DNA of 64,000 nt from Luidia sarsii. Taxonomy: Eukaryota; Echinodermata; Asteroidea; Paxillosida; Luidiidae. Shown here piece by piece: positions 9,897-22,636 of this stretch. The stretch is from contig OX465115.1 of NCBI GenBank assembly GCA_949987565.1, positions 6,722,566 through 6,786,565 on the forward strand, in the 5' to 3' direction. The notes beneath the pieces are model-generated. The model saw nothing but the letters and a program-made list of their open reading frames with translations. It had not been told where the DNA came from and did no database searches. Made by a program: the position numbers and the translations under genes. Numbering within the stretch: the stretch's first letter is position 1; each line of letters opens with the position of its first letter.

Positions 9897-11756
9897 CAGT
9901 CAAACACACGGGAAGGTCAGTTTACAAATGTAGACCCAATCCAACTCTGCACACTACGAATCCGTGTTACACGTCAATTAGAATCGTTCATACCGCAAAT
10001 TCGACCAAAGAATCAGATGAAAAAATAAGTAAAAGTACCTAGGCCTTGTGGATGCTTGATTATTTCAAGTCATATATAATTTGCAGGACACTATACACTG
10101 CCCTGATGTCAGTGTTAGGTGAACGCACAATGTTAGATGTATGAGACTCGGGTCATTTGAAGAAAGTGATGGAAGAAAATGGATTGTATTTTCTCGCTCA
10201 ATCTTTCTAAAAGAGAAGAGATTATGAGATGTATTGCCAATCCCTAATTAACGTCATGTCGTATGGACATTGAAGATGTAATGCTGACTTTCTTTCATTA
10301 AACTTTTGATATATTAATACATTGCAGTTCTTACTTTTGTCTAGCTATTTTTCTTTCAGATTTCTGACTCGTAAGACTACTTATATATAAGTTAACATTA
10401 TAGACAATCATTATTCAAAGTTTATTATTTGGTAAATGAATAGATATGCTGAGTCTAAGCATAACAATTTCATCATTACAAATCATAGACTATTTTTATT
10501 TATTTCATTGTTTTTTATTTCCCTTATGTAAAATGTATTAATTTTAACCATAACGAATTTCTTATAACGAATATTTCTAATGACAATACTGAATATTTAT
10601 TCACTTCGTTTTATCAAAGATTTAATTGATTTATGCTGTGATTCATTCAAGGGTTGGAACCACTCCTTTTGATTCAAATTTATCCATCTTTACACATTGC
10701 CAAGATGTAATAATAGGCCTACATGTAATAATAATAACTTCATTAATTTACCAGAACCAGCTTTCTGATTTGTATAGGATCGAAGGTGATTTTCTGCAGT
10801 ACAAATATTTAGGGACCTTTTTGCCTGGGCTTCTTTGTTTTTACATTACAAAATGAAACCGGAACAACATAAAAATCCCACTATCTTTGTCAAGATTAAT
10901 TATGCCTGATTACCAAAGACTTGAAAACATGTATGACATTAAAATAATGTGCATTTACTAAGTAGCATTTTACTAATACGAACGATCTGAAGGCGGTCAC
11001 GGGCGTGCCTGTGAAACCGAAATAAACTTCTGTCATTTATGTACATTACAGGTAGATTAAATCGACCAAAATAGATTAAGATAACTAGTTTATACTAGCA
11101 TGAGCCCGTAAAAGTAATGCTAATATTGCTCTTATTTCTGTAACGTACTTTCCAATTTCATCGTAATTTAGTGATACCTTTCGTAATTTTGATTTATGAC
11201 ACATTTAATTAGTCAAATTGGCAATCAGTAATCTTTAACATTTTCTTCAAATTAGCACTTTCGAATAGTTCACCTAATGATTTAATGTTGACTATTTGTG
11301 TGATTAAACCAGCAAAATAAAGCACCAGTTAACAATGCATCATAATATATTTGTTGTGTGGCATGAGAAGAAGAGTGAGCAATTTATTTGATATTTTTGA
11401 TGGTGGTAATCTAAAACATTGTGAAATGTGTAGAAACACAGGATATCTGCCCAGCATCTACGCTTCATGTCCTATCGACGGCAGCACTCTACACTTTCTC
11501 TTCAGATCTTATCTTGACATAAAGATTCATGTATAAATTACAACTGGGTGTGTTCAGGAGCAGCATACAGCACCAGCTAGGTTCATTAAAATACGGTTAC
11601 CAATGGCACGGATACCAGCGAATCGGCTGCGGAACACCGATGAACGCATGCGCATCTTGTTTTCATTTGCTGTCAAACTTTCTCTTCAAGATTGTCAAGG
11701 ATAGAATGCCATTTCCCTCAGTCCGTAGCGTCGTTGTTGAAGTTGTTTTAACTTCT
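9897..11756. other. 3' flank and intergenic DNA between B and C
   Basis: Near-identical to 3749-5690 at a constant offset of about 6148 bp, with one deletion of about 95 bp near 10735 relative to A and G. No gene seen. Confidence 0.6.
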
Positions 11757-12400
11757 CTGTTTTGTACTAAACTCTGTTCATTTCATCGTAGTCGATACTG
11801 AGACATCACTTGGCTGGCAATTTTCACCGCACCGTCAACAATATTGATCACTGAATGCCCTTCAACGCTCAAATCAAACTTTGATGACTGCTTTCCATGC
11901 CAGTTCTTACTGTTGCTGATGCCAACCTGGTGATATAGTTCTATCTAGCCAGAAACCTTGGGTGCTTACTTGCAATACAGCGCAGCGTTCATTTCGGTTA
12001 TACGCGGTTCGTTTCATCATAGTCAATGCAAAGGGACATCACTGTCTTGATTGGCAATTTTCAACCAAGAGTCAACAATTTCGATCATTTCGAAGAGGCG
12101 CACCGTGAGTATAACTATTCTTGATAGGTTGCTATGCCAACCTGCTGATAATATAAACAGAATCTTGGGGTGCTGACTCACAATACTGCAGAGCAATAAC
12201 ATCGGTTATACTCGGTTCGTTTCACTCTAGTCGGTCCTTATGACCATCTCTTGATTGACAATATTCACCACGTCGTCAACAATTGGCATCACTAATTGCC
12301 CTTCAACGCGCGTGTAGAACTGTGGTCGCTGGTTCCCGTGTCAATTCTTTTCTTTTGGTGATGACTGGTATCCATGCAGACCTGCTGATATACATATAAA
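11757..12400 (+). promoter_or_regulatory. Tandem three-module promoter of copy C, TATAAA at 12395-12400
   Basis: Same three-module arrangement as upstream of B (offset about 6058-6065 bp). The TATA box and the start-site-like segment GGCTCATAATACAGCG are intact. Confidence 0.6.
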
Positions 12401-12493
12401 GAGGGCTACATGGGCGTTGGCTCATAATACAGCGTATAGCTTTGGTCTGGTATCATCCTTACCATCTATATACAACACGAGGAGAGCGCAGCA

Positions 12494-12587
12494 ATGGTCA
12501 CCTCAAGTTAACTGCTGGTTGTTCTTTTGCCACTCGTTCTGGCCAAGTGTCGTGAAATAAATAGGCGTGTAAATGACGAACGCCGAG
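12494..12587 (+). pseudogene. Copy C exon 1, dead
   Basis: Carries the same stop at codon 6, the same internal deletion and the same GTTAAGT donor loss as copy B. The exon 2 downstream is nevertheless open. Confidence 0.8.
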
Positions 12588-13188
12588 TTAAGTGGTTCGC
12601 TGTTCAATTTCTTCGCATTAGATTAGCCCTTTATCAAAATTTACGCGGCTAGTCATTAATGAACTTTCTTCAATAACGCTTTTCGAATGAAGGGATCCTA
12701 CATCGCAATTTAACACTGCGGTCGATTCAAGACGTTTTGCAAGGAGATTTTAATTGTATTTGTTCGGCCTGACGCGCAGTCTGCAACACATTGCTCTCTA
12801 AGGGCGGCTTTTGATTTAGGGAGACGCTCTGTGTTTCCTCATGCTCAGTATGATAAGTATGATACTTTTAGAGCCTCCATGCTTCCTCTAGAATTAAGGT
12901 ACTCATCTTTGATGTGTGAAAATATAAGCAATAACGTTATGTAACCACACTAGCCCGGTAGCAGTTGTAGCGTTGGAAGACTTTGTTCATCATGGGGTCT
13001 ATAGAAGTATTTGAAATGCAGATTATACTCCTGTGCCAGTGTATACGTGGTTGGCCACACGCTGCAACCTTCTGGCATCCAGTTAAAAGCAGGGTGTGTT
13101 GGGGGAGGGAATTTCTTTCTGATTACACTCAGGCAAAATGGGCACCGAATGATCGGCGGAAAAAGACTTTTTAACTGAGAGTATATCA

Positions 13189-13778
13189 GGTGATATATAA
13201 AAATGTTGCAAACTGCTTACTGACTAAAATTAGCAAAATGTAAATCTAAAATTTAGTGGGCCTGACGTTTCGATCCCAGCAGGACCTTTCTCAAAGGCAG
13301 AGTGACAAGGTCAAAACAGATACATGTACACGAAGGAAGGGGGGAGAGAGTGAATAGGACACGGATGAGAAACAAAGGACAAAGAGTGAAGCTGGTAGGG
13401 AGAGATCAAAGGGAAGGGCAAGGGGTAGGGTAGGGATTAGTGAGAGGAGGGGGAAAGATCAAAGAGAAGGGCAAGGGGTAGGGTAGGGATTAGTGAGAGG
13501 AGGGGGAAAGATCAAAGAGAAGGGCAAGGGGTAGGGTAGGGATTAGTGAGAGGAGGGGGAAAGATCAAAGAGAAGGGCAAGGGGTAGGGTAGGGATTAGT
13601 GAGAGGAGGGGAAAGATCAAAGAGAAGGGCAAGGGGTAGGGTAGGGATTAGTGGGAGGAGGGGGAAAGATCAAAGAGAAGGGCAAGGAGTGGGGTAGGGA
13701 TTAGTGACAACAGGGGGAAAGATCAAAGAGAGAAGTGTGAAGGACTGAACACAAAAGAAGGATTATCAGAGCATTATA
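13189..13778 (-). mobile_element. 5'-truncated Penelope-like fragment (copy in C intron)
   Basis: Flanked by TGAGAGTATATCA at 13176-13188 and 13779-13791. Contains the tail with GGCCTGACGTTTCGATCCC (13256-13298). Same insertion as in B and H, inherited by duplication. Confidence 0.75.
13403..13729. repeat. 53-bp minisatellite, about 6 copies
   Basis: AGATCAAAG at 13403, 13456, 13509, 13562, 13614, 13667 and 13720; one unit lost a base. Confidence 0.9.
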
Positions 13779-14355
13779 TGAGAGTATATCACTTAGACAA
13801 CTGTAAAGTTATCATTGACAAGTCTAACACCGTGGTTATGAAACACGACCGTAGCATTTTGAAGGTATACACGTAGAGTTGGATTGGTAAGATATTCATT
13901 TTGTCTGGTTGACGAAGCACATCAATAAAGATTGCGTAGACACCAATAGCTTGGTCTGTTCCAAGAATAGAAGTAGTTATGCAAAAAACTGGTGAGTGGG
14001 CTCGAGTTAGGTTAATACTGTAGGTAATAGAGAGGTTTCGCAAGCGAATAGATACGGTTAGTGCAACGGATACTTCATGAACTATGACGTAATACGTTAG
14101 TTAATTTCCACTAAACGTGCCTACGACACTGATATCTCTCTCGTTATATGGAAGGAAGAAACAGGTAGGAAAATTTGAAATTCTAGTAGATCGCCTTTTT
14201 TTTCAAAATAACAAAACTCTGAATATATATGAAACATTTTTGTAGGTTTAAAAGATTAATAAACACGTTAATCTCATCGTTGGGTATCAGAGTGTCGGAC
14301 ATATACTTTATTTGAGATTGATTTTACACAGGGATGGAATTGCGAGCATCACCGA

Positions 14356-14715
14356 ATAGTAGACTATCCTAACCCTATTCCCAAGATAGTAGACTTTCCT
14401 AACCCTGTTCCCAAGATAGTAGACTATCCTAACCCTATTCCCAAGATAGTAGACTATCCTAACCCTATTCCCAAGATAGTAGACTATCCTAACCCTATTC
14501 CCAAGATAGTAGACTATCCTAACCCTATTCCCAAGATAGTAGACTATCCTAACCCTATTCCCAAGATAGTAGACTATCCTAACCCTATTCCCAAGATAGT
14601 AGACTATCCTAACCCTATTCCCAAGATAGTAGACTTTCCTAACCCTATTCCCAAGATAGTAGACTATCCTAACACTATTCCCAAGATAGTAGACTATCCT
14701 AACCCTATTTCCAAG
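14356..14715. repeat. 30-bp minisatellite, 12 copies
   Basis: Same unit and same variant order as 8299-8658, so the array was copied whole when B and C were duplicated. Confidence 0.92.
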
Positions 14716-15063
14716 CCAAGACCCAAACCCAATCCCACGCCGGACCCCAGAACCAAGGCCAACATCAAACCCAAGCCTAAACCAAAACCCAGGTATTCCT
14801 TGGACGCGTCAGTCAGAATATTCAACCACTAACTGCCATATACATGCATGGATCACACCCCGCTTTTATTCAGATTCAAAAACCAATAACTTGAAATCTG
14901 GATACGGTAATGTTGAATCACACACACAACATGCAGTCTTTTAAATTTTAGTCTAAAAAATTAAGAATAAAAAACATCTTTACCATATTTCAAATTTGTT
15001 GAAATCTGTGCAGTCTTTTTTTCTTTTAATTCTTTGAATCCCTTTTCGTAATTTTCTGCAAAG

Positions 15064-15947
15064 GTCCCTCAGTCACTGAAATTTCCCATCCAGCGCAAGC
15101 GAACGCCCTGAACGAGTGTCGCCGGAAAGGCCAGCATCTGTGTGAGCTGTGGGAACTGGAGGCAGAGAACGTCACAACACTGACCCAGCACGTCTCCTTG
15201 TGGTACGCCGTACCTGACAGCCAGGTCATCTTGATTGGCAGCGTGCTAACCTATCATGGCCTACCGGTAACAAGTCCCTCTATGGGCCTCTGCTGCTTGG
15301 GAGCGTTCATCAACCCCCAGGATCCCTATCAAACATTCGCTTTTCACGAACTTGACGACCGCGATGGAATGAAGAATTCATGTTCTGAACTGGGAGCACA
15401 TCTGTGCACCCTTCCCGAACTAAAGGCGGCATACTTACGAGGCTACCGTCTTGAATATTGGCTTACTTTTGCTATTCCAAATCGTTATGTACGTTTGTAT
15501 GACAATGGATGCGGTCTTTACGTAGGCGACGAATGCTACGAGGGGACTGTGCCATCTACACCCCAACCTACTCCAGAGATGCGCGTGTGCTGCTGTCCGA
15601 ATCTCTACAACTTACGACCTGTGAATCCAAACAATCCCATAATAACCAACGAGTCGTTCAGTGTGTTCGACCGCAATGGTATGCTAAGTCGCTGCTTGAC
15701 ACTGTCCGTTCACCTCTGCACTCTGGATGAGCTGAAAGCGGCCTACCTGAGAGGCTACCGTCAGCCAATTTACGACTGGCATTACTACGCGGTGCCTGAA
15801 CGTGATGCCTTGATCTTTGAAGACGGTTGTGGTGAATATCATAGCTCAAGACCCGGAGAATGCTACGATGGCACCGTTGCTAATACACCACGACCACTTG
15901 AACGAGCACGTGTGTTTTGCTGCACGGAGTTATGTTGTTTTGAGTGA
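15064..15947 (+). CDS. Copy C exon 2: open three-module cassette without a working local exon 1
   Basis: Open from the acceptor (TTTTCTGCAAAG, ending 15063) to TGA at 15945-15947, 293 codons plus the split codon. All three modules are complete: module 1 with W in LWYAVPDSQ and GLCC; module 2 with C-x5-HLCTL, AAYLRGYR, P-x-R, NGCGLY and CCC; module 3 with DGCGEY and NTPRP. IITNESF adds an N-glycosylation sequon absent in A. An in-frame stop at 15027 upstream of the acceptor and the lack of an ATG mean it needs an upstream exon. The nearest exon 1 is dead; the nearest intact one on this strand is that of A, 14.7 kb away. It is either a cassette used by alternative splicing from A or a young pseudogene. 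It differs from H by about five amino acids and two silent changes. Confidence 0.6.
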
Positions 15948-18290
15948 CATTCAAACACACGGGAGGGTCAGTTTACAAATGTCGATCCACTCCAACTGTA
16001 CACAGTATCAATCCGCTTCAAAACCAAGCATTATTAGTGCAAATGCGATAAAAAAGAAGTGAGGGTATAGTTCCCTAACCTTGTGCATGTTTAAATTTTT
16101 AACTTCATATATAATTTGCATGACTGTATATCGATGCAGTGAACTCCAGACAGAGCTCGGCATTTAGAATCTCAAGCCCAATTTTAAAGCATATTGGCGG
16201 ATTGAGGGCGCTGTCCTGATGTCAGTGTTAGATGTGTGACACTCAATTGGAATTATAATTGTATTATAGTTTTCGGCTTCATTTGTTATATCTCGAAAAG
16301 ATGACGAAAGCATCATCATGTCAAAAGGACTTTGAAGATGTAAAGCTAACTTTTTTCATTTAACCTTTGATGCATTGATCCTTTGTAATGATTACTTTGG
16401 TGTTATTAGTCTGAAATGCGACTCGTTAGAATTATATATATATGATTTTGTAACCATTAATGTTTGGTAAAAGATTAGATATGCCAAGTGTTACCATAAC
16501 GAATCATTCATATTGAATCATAAACTTTTATTTATTGATATCATCGAGTTTGATTTCCTTTATTTAGAATGTATTATTTGGTAAAAGATTAATTCACTAA
16601 GTGCAACCATAATGAACAGTACTGTAATGACCACGGTAAATAATTATTTAGTTCTTTTCATCAAATTTTCAATTGATTTATACTATCTTTCATTAATGGA
16701 CAATGGTTGGACTCAAACTGTTTGATTCAACTTGATACTTTGCAAAGATGCACTAATACATCTTTGCAAGCTTCATCATGCCTGTTTACCAAAAACATAT
16801 ACCAAAATTAAAGATGAACAAAAGTGCAATCATAACGAACAATACTTTACTGACAATATTAAATAATTATTTAGTTCTTTCCATCAAATCATTATAATGG
16901 ATATAATTTACGCCATCATCGTTTGATGATAAGGATTGGACCCAAACCTTTTGAATCAAATATATCCATCTTTATAGTTTGCCAAGAGGTACTAATACAT
17001 ATTGCCAAGATTCATTATGCCTGTTTACCAAAGACTTATACCAAAAAAGGGTTAAAATTTGACAAATGTTCTTTCTATTGCATGGCAATAATAAGACCAT
17101 TTCTCGAATGGCTTATGAAGATAATGTGCCTCAACCCAGTAGCTTGTGATTAATATTTTCATTGAATTTGCACTTTCGAATAGTTAACCCTGATGATTTA
17201 ATGTTGACTATTTGTCTGATTAAACCAGGAAAATAAAGCACCCGTTAACAATGCATCATAATATATTTGTTGTGCGGCATGAGAAGAAGAGTGAGCAATT
17301 CAACTCATATTTTTGATGGTGGTCATTTAAAACAATTCACCGATATCGTGATATTTTGAAATGTGTAGAACACAGGATATCTGCCCAGCATCTACGCTTC
17401 ATGTCCCATCGACGGCAGCACTCTACACTATCTCTTCAGGTCTTATCTTTGACATAAAGATTCATGTATAAAAATTATTTACAACTGGGTGTGTTCAGGA
17501 CCAGCGTACAGCACCAGCTAGGTTCATGAGAATACGGTTACCAATGGCACGGATACCAGCAACTCGGCTACGGAACACAGATGAACGCATGCGCACCTGG
17601 TTTTTATTTGCAGTCAAACGTTCTCTTCAAGATTGTCACGGATAGAATGACATTTCCCTCAGTCCGTAGCATCGTTTTGGAAGTTGTTTTAACTTCTCTG
17701 TTTTGTACTGAACTCTGTTCATTTCGTTGTCGATACTAATGTGCATCACTTGGCTGGCAATTTTTAACGCGCCGCCAACAATATTCATCACTGATTGCCC
17801 TTCAGATCAAACTTTGATGCCTGATTTCCTTGCCAATTCTAAATTTTGCTGATGCACACCGTGAGGGTAAATATTGTCAGCCTGCTGATATTGTTATCCG
17901 TTGATACGCTCTATCAAGCCTATTTATTCCGAAAATTGGTCCAAAACCAATATCAGTGATTAGCAAGCAAATTGACAAATTTCAAGATGCCCAACACGAA
18001 CATTTTTGAAAATTTGTTAAGGATTGCTTATATCATTATAGATGCTTACATCATTAGCGGAATGACGACGCAGTCCTGATGCTAGCTTTAAGGTGAACGA
18101 TCAAAGTTGTGCAGTTATTTATGAATTTATGTAGAGGAAATTGAATTTCATGTTTAAGATCAAGAAAGAATTATAGCATGGGTGCTATTTTTAAGAAACA
18201 CATTTTTTTCGATTGGCAGTGATATTTATTGCCAGCAGATAACAATGATTACTAAAGCCAAGAGGCACTGATACGTTAACACATTAGTGG
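15948..18290. other. 3' flank of C up to the junction with inverted unit D
   Basis: AT-rich and without a supportable gene. It contains a degenerate tandem duplication at 16601-17048 and promoter-module-like words from about 17230 to 17930. Orientation switches near 18000-18290, where the D intron remnant begins on the opposite strand. Confidence 0.55.
16601..17048. repeat. Degenerate ~225-bp tandem duplication in the 3' flank
   Basis: 16601-16807 and 16824-17048 share the word order GTGCAAYCATAAYGAACART, AAATAATTATTTAGTTCTTT, GGACYCAAAC, CTAATACAT and CCTGTTTACCAAARAC. Repeated in H at 43051-43257 and 43274-43498. Confidence 0.6.
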
Positions 18291-18936
18291 TCATTTCGTT
18301 ACAAAGATTTCAGGGTGACCTGGATGAACCTTCTGGTTTGTAGGATCCAAATCAAGCGCAGTGCACACATTCCTGTGGACGACTTTTTGGACCATAGTGA
18401 AACCCGCCTGGAATCTTTTCTGCACTTTTCTGCAGTTTTCTGCGTTTGTCCAAGTGATATAGTTCTTTGTACCCAAAATCCCTTTCACAAAGTGCTTATT
18501 ACGGCGAGCAGGGCAAACTTCTATTGAAAAATTCCCTTTCAGTAAAATCCTCTTCATCCGCTGCCCATTCTGCCTGACTGTAATGAGAAATAGATCCTTC
18601 CCAAAAACCCTGCCTGAAGATTGCATCGCGTGGCAACCACTTTTCGCACAGATGCTCTCCCTGTTCAAACGATTGTATACGGAGCGGGTGCTTCAATCGG
18701 TATCATATTGAGCATGAGGATAATAAAGGGGACCCTAGATTAAAAACAGTTCTTAGCAATATGTAGCAGTCTTCCCACTAGACTCAACAAATAAATTCGA
18801 ATTCGAATCTCCTCTCTGCCTCATTCGGCCTCATTCGGAAAGCGTTATTGAAGAAAGGCCTTTAATGGTAAGTGGCCGCGTAAATTTCAATAAAGGGCTA
18901 ATCTAAAGGGAAGAAATTGAGCAGCGAATCACTTAC
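18291..18936 (-). other. Intron remnant behind orphan exon 1 (D)
   Basis: Matches the proximal introns of other copies (words around the CAGGCAGAATGGGC-like and TTTTACTGAAAGGGAATTTT segments, also at 57655-57720). A 125-codon open frame across it is not supported as a gene. No D exon 2 follows on this strand. Confidence 0.5.
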
Positions 18937-19259
18937 TTCGGCGTTCTTCATTGTAGCGACTATTTTTCCACGGCAGTTGGCATCGAAGTTAGCGATTGTC
19001 TTCGCCATGAGCGAGACGAAATCATCACCCGGCTCGGCGTGGGTCATGGCGCCGCAGGGTTGCCCCCTGACAAGCAGCGAGGAAACCACGACTGCCAGAG
19101 CAAGCGGCAAGAGAACAACCAACAGAGGTGCCCATCGTTCGAGACCAGAGAGCAAGGTAATGGCTCCAAGCGCGAAATGTTGCCGACTCAGCCCCCTCTC
19201 TCTCTTCACTGTTGTAAAGACTACAATGGTCAACGGTAGACTCCCTTCCGTGTTATGAG
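18937..19259 (-). pseudogene. Copy D exon 1, orphan and frame-broken
   Basis: The exon 1 homologue has the hydrophobic core LLPLALAVVVSSLLVRGQPC and a donor GAA|GTAAGT at 18936. The aligned ATG (19135-19133) is out of frame with the core because 8 bases are missing just after it, and one A is missing later in the AAAAAC run, so the donor phase no longer matches any exon 2. The long open frame upstream begins with TTG, not ATG. No exon 2 lies downstream on the minus strand. The upstream block (19134-19259) resembles a diverged 5' UTR (GGCTCATAACACGG). Confidence 0.75.
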
Positions 19260-20640
19260 CCAACGACCCAGGAATTTGATTTTAAACGCCAGCAAGTTGG
19301 CGTGGATACTCATCAACACTATTTACATCTATATTAACGGTTTAGGTCAGGCAGATTAGGGGCGGTGCCAATTATTGGAGTATTGATTTCATATTTACTG
19401 GAAATGAATTGGCAACGTTGTTCTCTGGCAGAGCCTGTGGACTGAAATAAGCCAGCCGCCAGATTTTCTGATGACAAATTCACCAAGGTGGCACGAAAAC
19501 ATATCGACATTATTTCCCTGCGCGGTAAAAGTCAGCCAAATTATACGCGATGTCAATAACTGAAGGGCCGTTTAAATAACCTGCCAGCCTCCTTTGCTTT
19601 GGGAGAAAATGATATTGGCAGAGTGTGGGTTCAATAACCACAGGCTTTGAATTGTTAAGGTCTTTCCCTGACAGAGGCCGTGGAGTAATTCAACGCAGCC
19701 GCCCAGGATTTTTTTGTATATGTCTGCTGGTTTGGCGTAAATATTTATCTTTAAAATTTCACAATAGCAAAACAATGGCTGGTCTTGTGAACCCGTATTG
19801 ATGTTTAGAAAAATGCATTTAAAAAAGAAAGTGTCACGAGACAATACTTTAAAGGAAATCTGCGGAGAAAGAACCATAAATTTTGGTTAACTGCTCTATT
19901 ATTTAGATGCTTTACAAATAAAACCAAAATATAGGGGTTTTAGATAGGAATAGCACTTATTCTAATTAATAAATCTTTCAAATAGTTCATAGCATATGAT
20001 AATATAACATTGAAATGATTGTTAATGAAAACTGCAATGATAACATTTGTACTTAAATGGTGCAAGTCCAACAATAAAAGTCTAACGTTTAATCAATACT
20101 CGATTTCCAAATATTCACTGCCGAAAAAAAATGATACAACGATTTTTTACAGCTTTTTAAGACTTGATTGATAATATTAAGCAAAAACACTTGTGGGCTG
20201 CACATTATAGTACACAAGAGACATCAGTAATTTTATAGATAATTATTAGAATTGTATGACATTACAACCCCAAAATCTGAAGAGATTAAGGGTGCGGAGA
20301 ATCAGGGTTAGTTATCAAGTCATTAATAGGTCATTATAAGTAAAAATATACACCATTAGCTATCACGAAAAAGTACGTTATAGAAATAAATAACAATCTC
20401 AGTGTTGCTTTCATATACCCCTGCTGGTATGAACTAGTTACATACTTATTTATCTGAATTTAGTATTGCTGATTTAATTTAACTGCAATATACATGAACA
20501 ACAGAAGTCTTACCTCGGTTTTACATGCACGCCCCTAACCCCATTTAGGTTGTCCGTATGAGTAAAATGCTACGAAATTAATTCCCCTTTTTATAAGCCT
20601 TTCGCGTGACTTTCCTATGCGCTATGCAAACTTAAAATTG

Positions 20641-20684
20641 AGTGGGCCTGACGTTTCGATCCCAGCAGCACCTTTCTCATAGGC
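20641..20684. repeat. Penelope-like terminal piece
   Basis: Carries AGTGGGCCTGACGTTTCGAT followed by CCCAGCAGCACCTTTCTCAT. Isolated copy without a body. Confidence 0.65.
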
Positions 20685-21059
20685 AGGGAGAATACCTTAA
20701 ATAGAGAGAAAACCTTTAAACCTTAAACGTTAACTTTAGCTAAGCCAACGTTAACTAAGCCAATCGACAAAGCTCCGAATATAATTGTACTGCTGAAAAT
20801 TACCTGTACAAATCAGGTGGCTGATTTAGGTAATTCAATGAATGTTATCCCTTTTAGATGGAAAATCAATTTGTATCTATGTTTTCAGGTAATCTTGAAT
20901 ACTTTGTAGCCCCATACTTTTCTTTATCTTTTCTACTCTTCTTATTAGATGTATTAGTACATCTTGGCAAATATAAAAATGGATAAATTTGAATAAAAAG
21001 GTATGGGTCCAACCCTTGTCCATTAAGAAATGATAACATGACTCAATAAAATATTAGAG

Positions 21060-21173
21060 GCAAATACAAAAAACTGCTTCAAACTGTTCACTGACTAAAA
21101 TGACCTGCAAAACCTGACTCTCAAAAGTTAATAGAGGGCCTGACGTTTCGATCCTAGCGGGAGCTTTCTCAAA
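21060..21173. repeat. Penelope-like terminal piece with tail
   Basis: Diverged tail (ACTGCTTCAAACTG, CACTGACTAAAATGACC) leading into GGGCCTGACGTTTCGATCCT at 21136-21155. Confidence 0.65.
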
Positions 21174-21761
21174 TTTATTATTGGATAAACAAACTAAATA
21201 ACTATTTAGTACTGTCATTAAAAAATATATAGATTTTACCAATTGATACATTTTACATAATGGTCAATGATTTGTCATGAATAAGTTATGGTTACAATTG
21301 GCGTATATAATAGTTTACCAAATAATAAACAAAACATAATGATCAAAAAGCTAATTTACATGTAAGTTTTGTTACAGGTAAAACATTGAAAACAATTAGA
21401 ACAAAATAAGTAGTGCAATGTATTAATGCATCAATAATTGAATGAATGAAAGTTACCATTATATCTTCAATGTCCTTACGACATGACGTTTGGGGTTTAC
21501 TTAGCAAAAAATCAATTTCGAGATTAATACGTTTAAGCGACAAAATAGAGTCTTCCAATTTACATATGACGTGAAATATTCAAACATGCACATGGTTAAA
21601 CAACTTCTTTTACTTCATGTTTTTATTTTGATTGTTTATATCGCATTTGTAGTATAAACGTGTCAAATTAGACTTTTCACACGGATTCCTACAGAGTTGT
21701 AATGAGTCAACATTTGTAAACTGACCTTTCCGTGTGTTTGACTGTCAACAACATTCAACAT

Positions 21762-22636
21762 TCAACAACAACATTCCTTGCAGCAGTATGCACGTGCTCG
21801 TGGAGGTGGCCGTGGTGTATTAACTACAATGCCATCGTAACATTCTGTGGGATCTGAGCTATAAGTACCGCAACCGTCTTCAAAAATAATGACATCTCGC
21901 CCTGGTAACGCAAAGTAAAGCCACTTGTGAATTGGCTGACGATAGCCTCCCAGGTATGCCGCTTTCAGCTCATCCAGAGTGCAGAGGTGAGCGGACAGTG
22001 CTGAGCAGCGACTTAGCATACCATTTCGGTCGGACACACTGAACACCTCAACGGTTATTATGGGATGCTTGGGATTCATAGGTTGTGCTTTGTACAGATT
22101 CGGACAGCAGCACACGCGCATCTGTGTATAAGGTCGGGGTGTATTTGCCACAATCCCCTCGTAGCATTCGTTGTCTACGTAATTACCGCATCCATTGCTG
22201 TACAACATCGTATCACGTTTTGGAATTGCAAAATGAAGCCACTCTTCAAGACGGTATCCTCGTAAGTATGCCGCTTTGATTTCGGGAAGCGTGCACAGAT
22301 GCGCTCCCAGTTCAGAACATGAATTCTTCATTCCATCGCGGTCGTCAATATGGTGAAAAGCGAATGTTTGATAGGGATCCTGGGGGTTGATGAACGCTCC
22401 CAAGCAGCAGACGCCCATAGAGGGACTTGTTACCGGTAGTCCATGATAGCTTACCACGCTGCCAATCAAGATGACCTGGCTGTCAGGTACGGCGTACCAC
22501 AAGGAGATGTGCTGGCTCAGCGTTGTTACGTTCTCTGCCTCCAGTTCCCACAGCTCACACAGATGCTGGCCTTTCCGGCGACACTCGTTCAGGGCGTTCG
22601 CTTGCGTTGGATGGGAAATTTCAGTGACTGAGGGAT
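21762..22636 (-). CDS. Gene E exon 2: three Cys-rich modules
   Basis: Begins after the acceptor TTCTGCAAAG (minus strand), completing an Asp codon (G|AT) with exon 1, and ends at TGA 21764-21762; the spliced protein is 360 aa. Module 1 is like A. Module 2 has a shorter loop (GYRLEEWLHFAIPKRD) and SNGCGNYVDNECYEG. Module 3 has AAYLGGYR, PGRD, DGCGTYSSD, NTPRP and a Cys-rich end (CCKECCC). The open frame continues upstream past the acceptor with an in-frame ATG (KMKKKC), so an intron-retained short form is conceivable but has no signal peptide. It differs from E' at four residues by eye, all amino-acid changing, two of them at the position after DGCG/NGCG. Confidence 0.87.

Larger units (their letters stand above)
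19260..21761. other. Intergenic DNA between the E stop codon and D
   Basis: No supportable gene. It holds two related GC-richer blocks near 19400-19480 and 19640-19720 (both with CCGTGG/CCTGTGG followed by CAGCCGCC), probably decayed promoter modules of D, and two Penelope-like terminal pieces (20641-20684 and about 21060-21173). Confidence 0.55.

Noticed and set aside
18291..18668. 125-codon (and 119-codon at 44741) minus-strand open frame
   Set aside because: Matches intron sequence of other copies where it is interrupted; no start context or domain.
18898..19263. D as an intact longer signal-exon gene starting MAHNTEG
   Set aside because: The first codon is TTG, not ATG; the true ATG is out of frame and no exon 2 follows on that strand.
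19572..19877. 101-140 codon open frames upstream of D, D' and J
   Set aside because: Lengths differ between copies through single-base indels (A runs), as expected of non-coding DNA.
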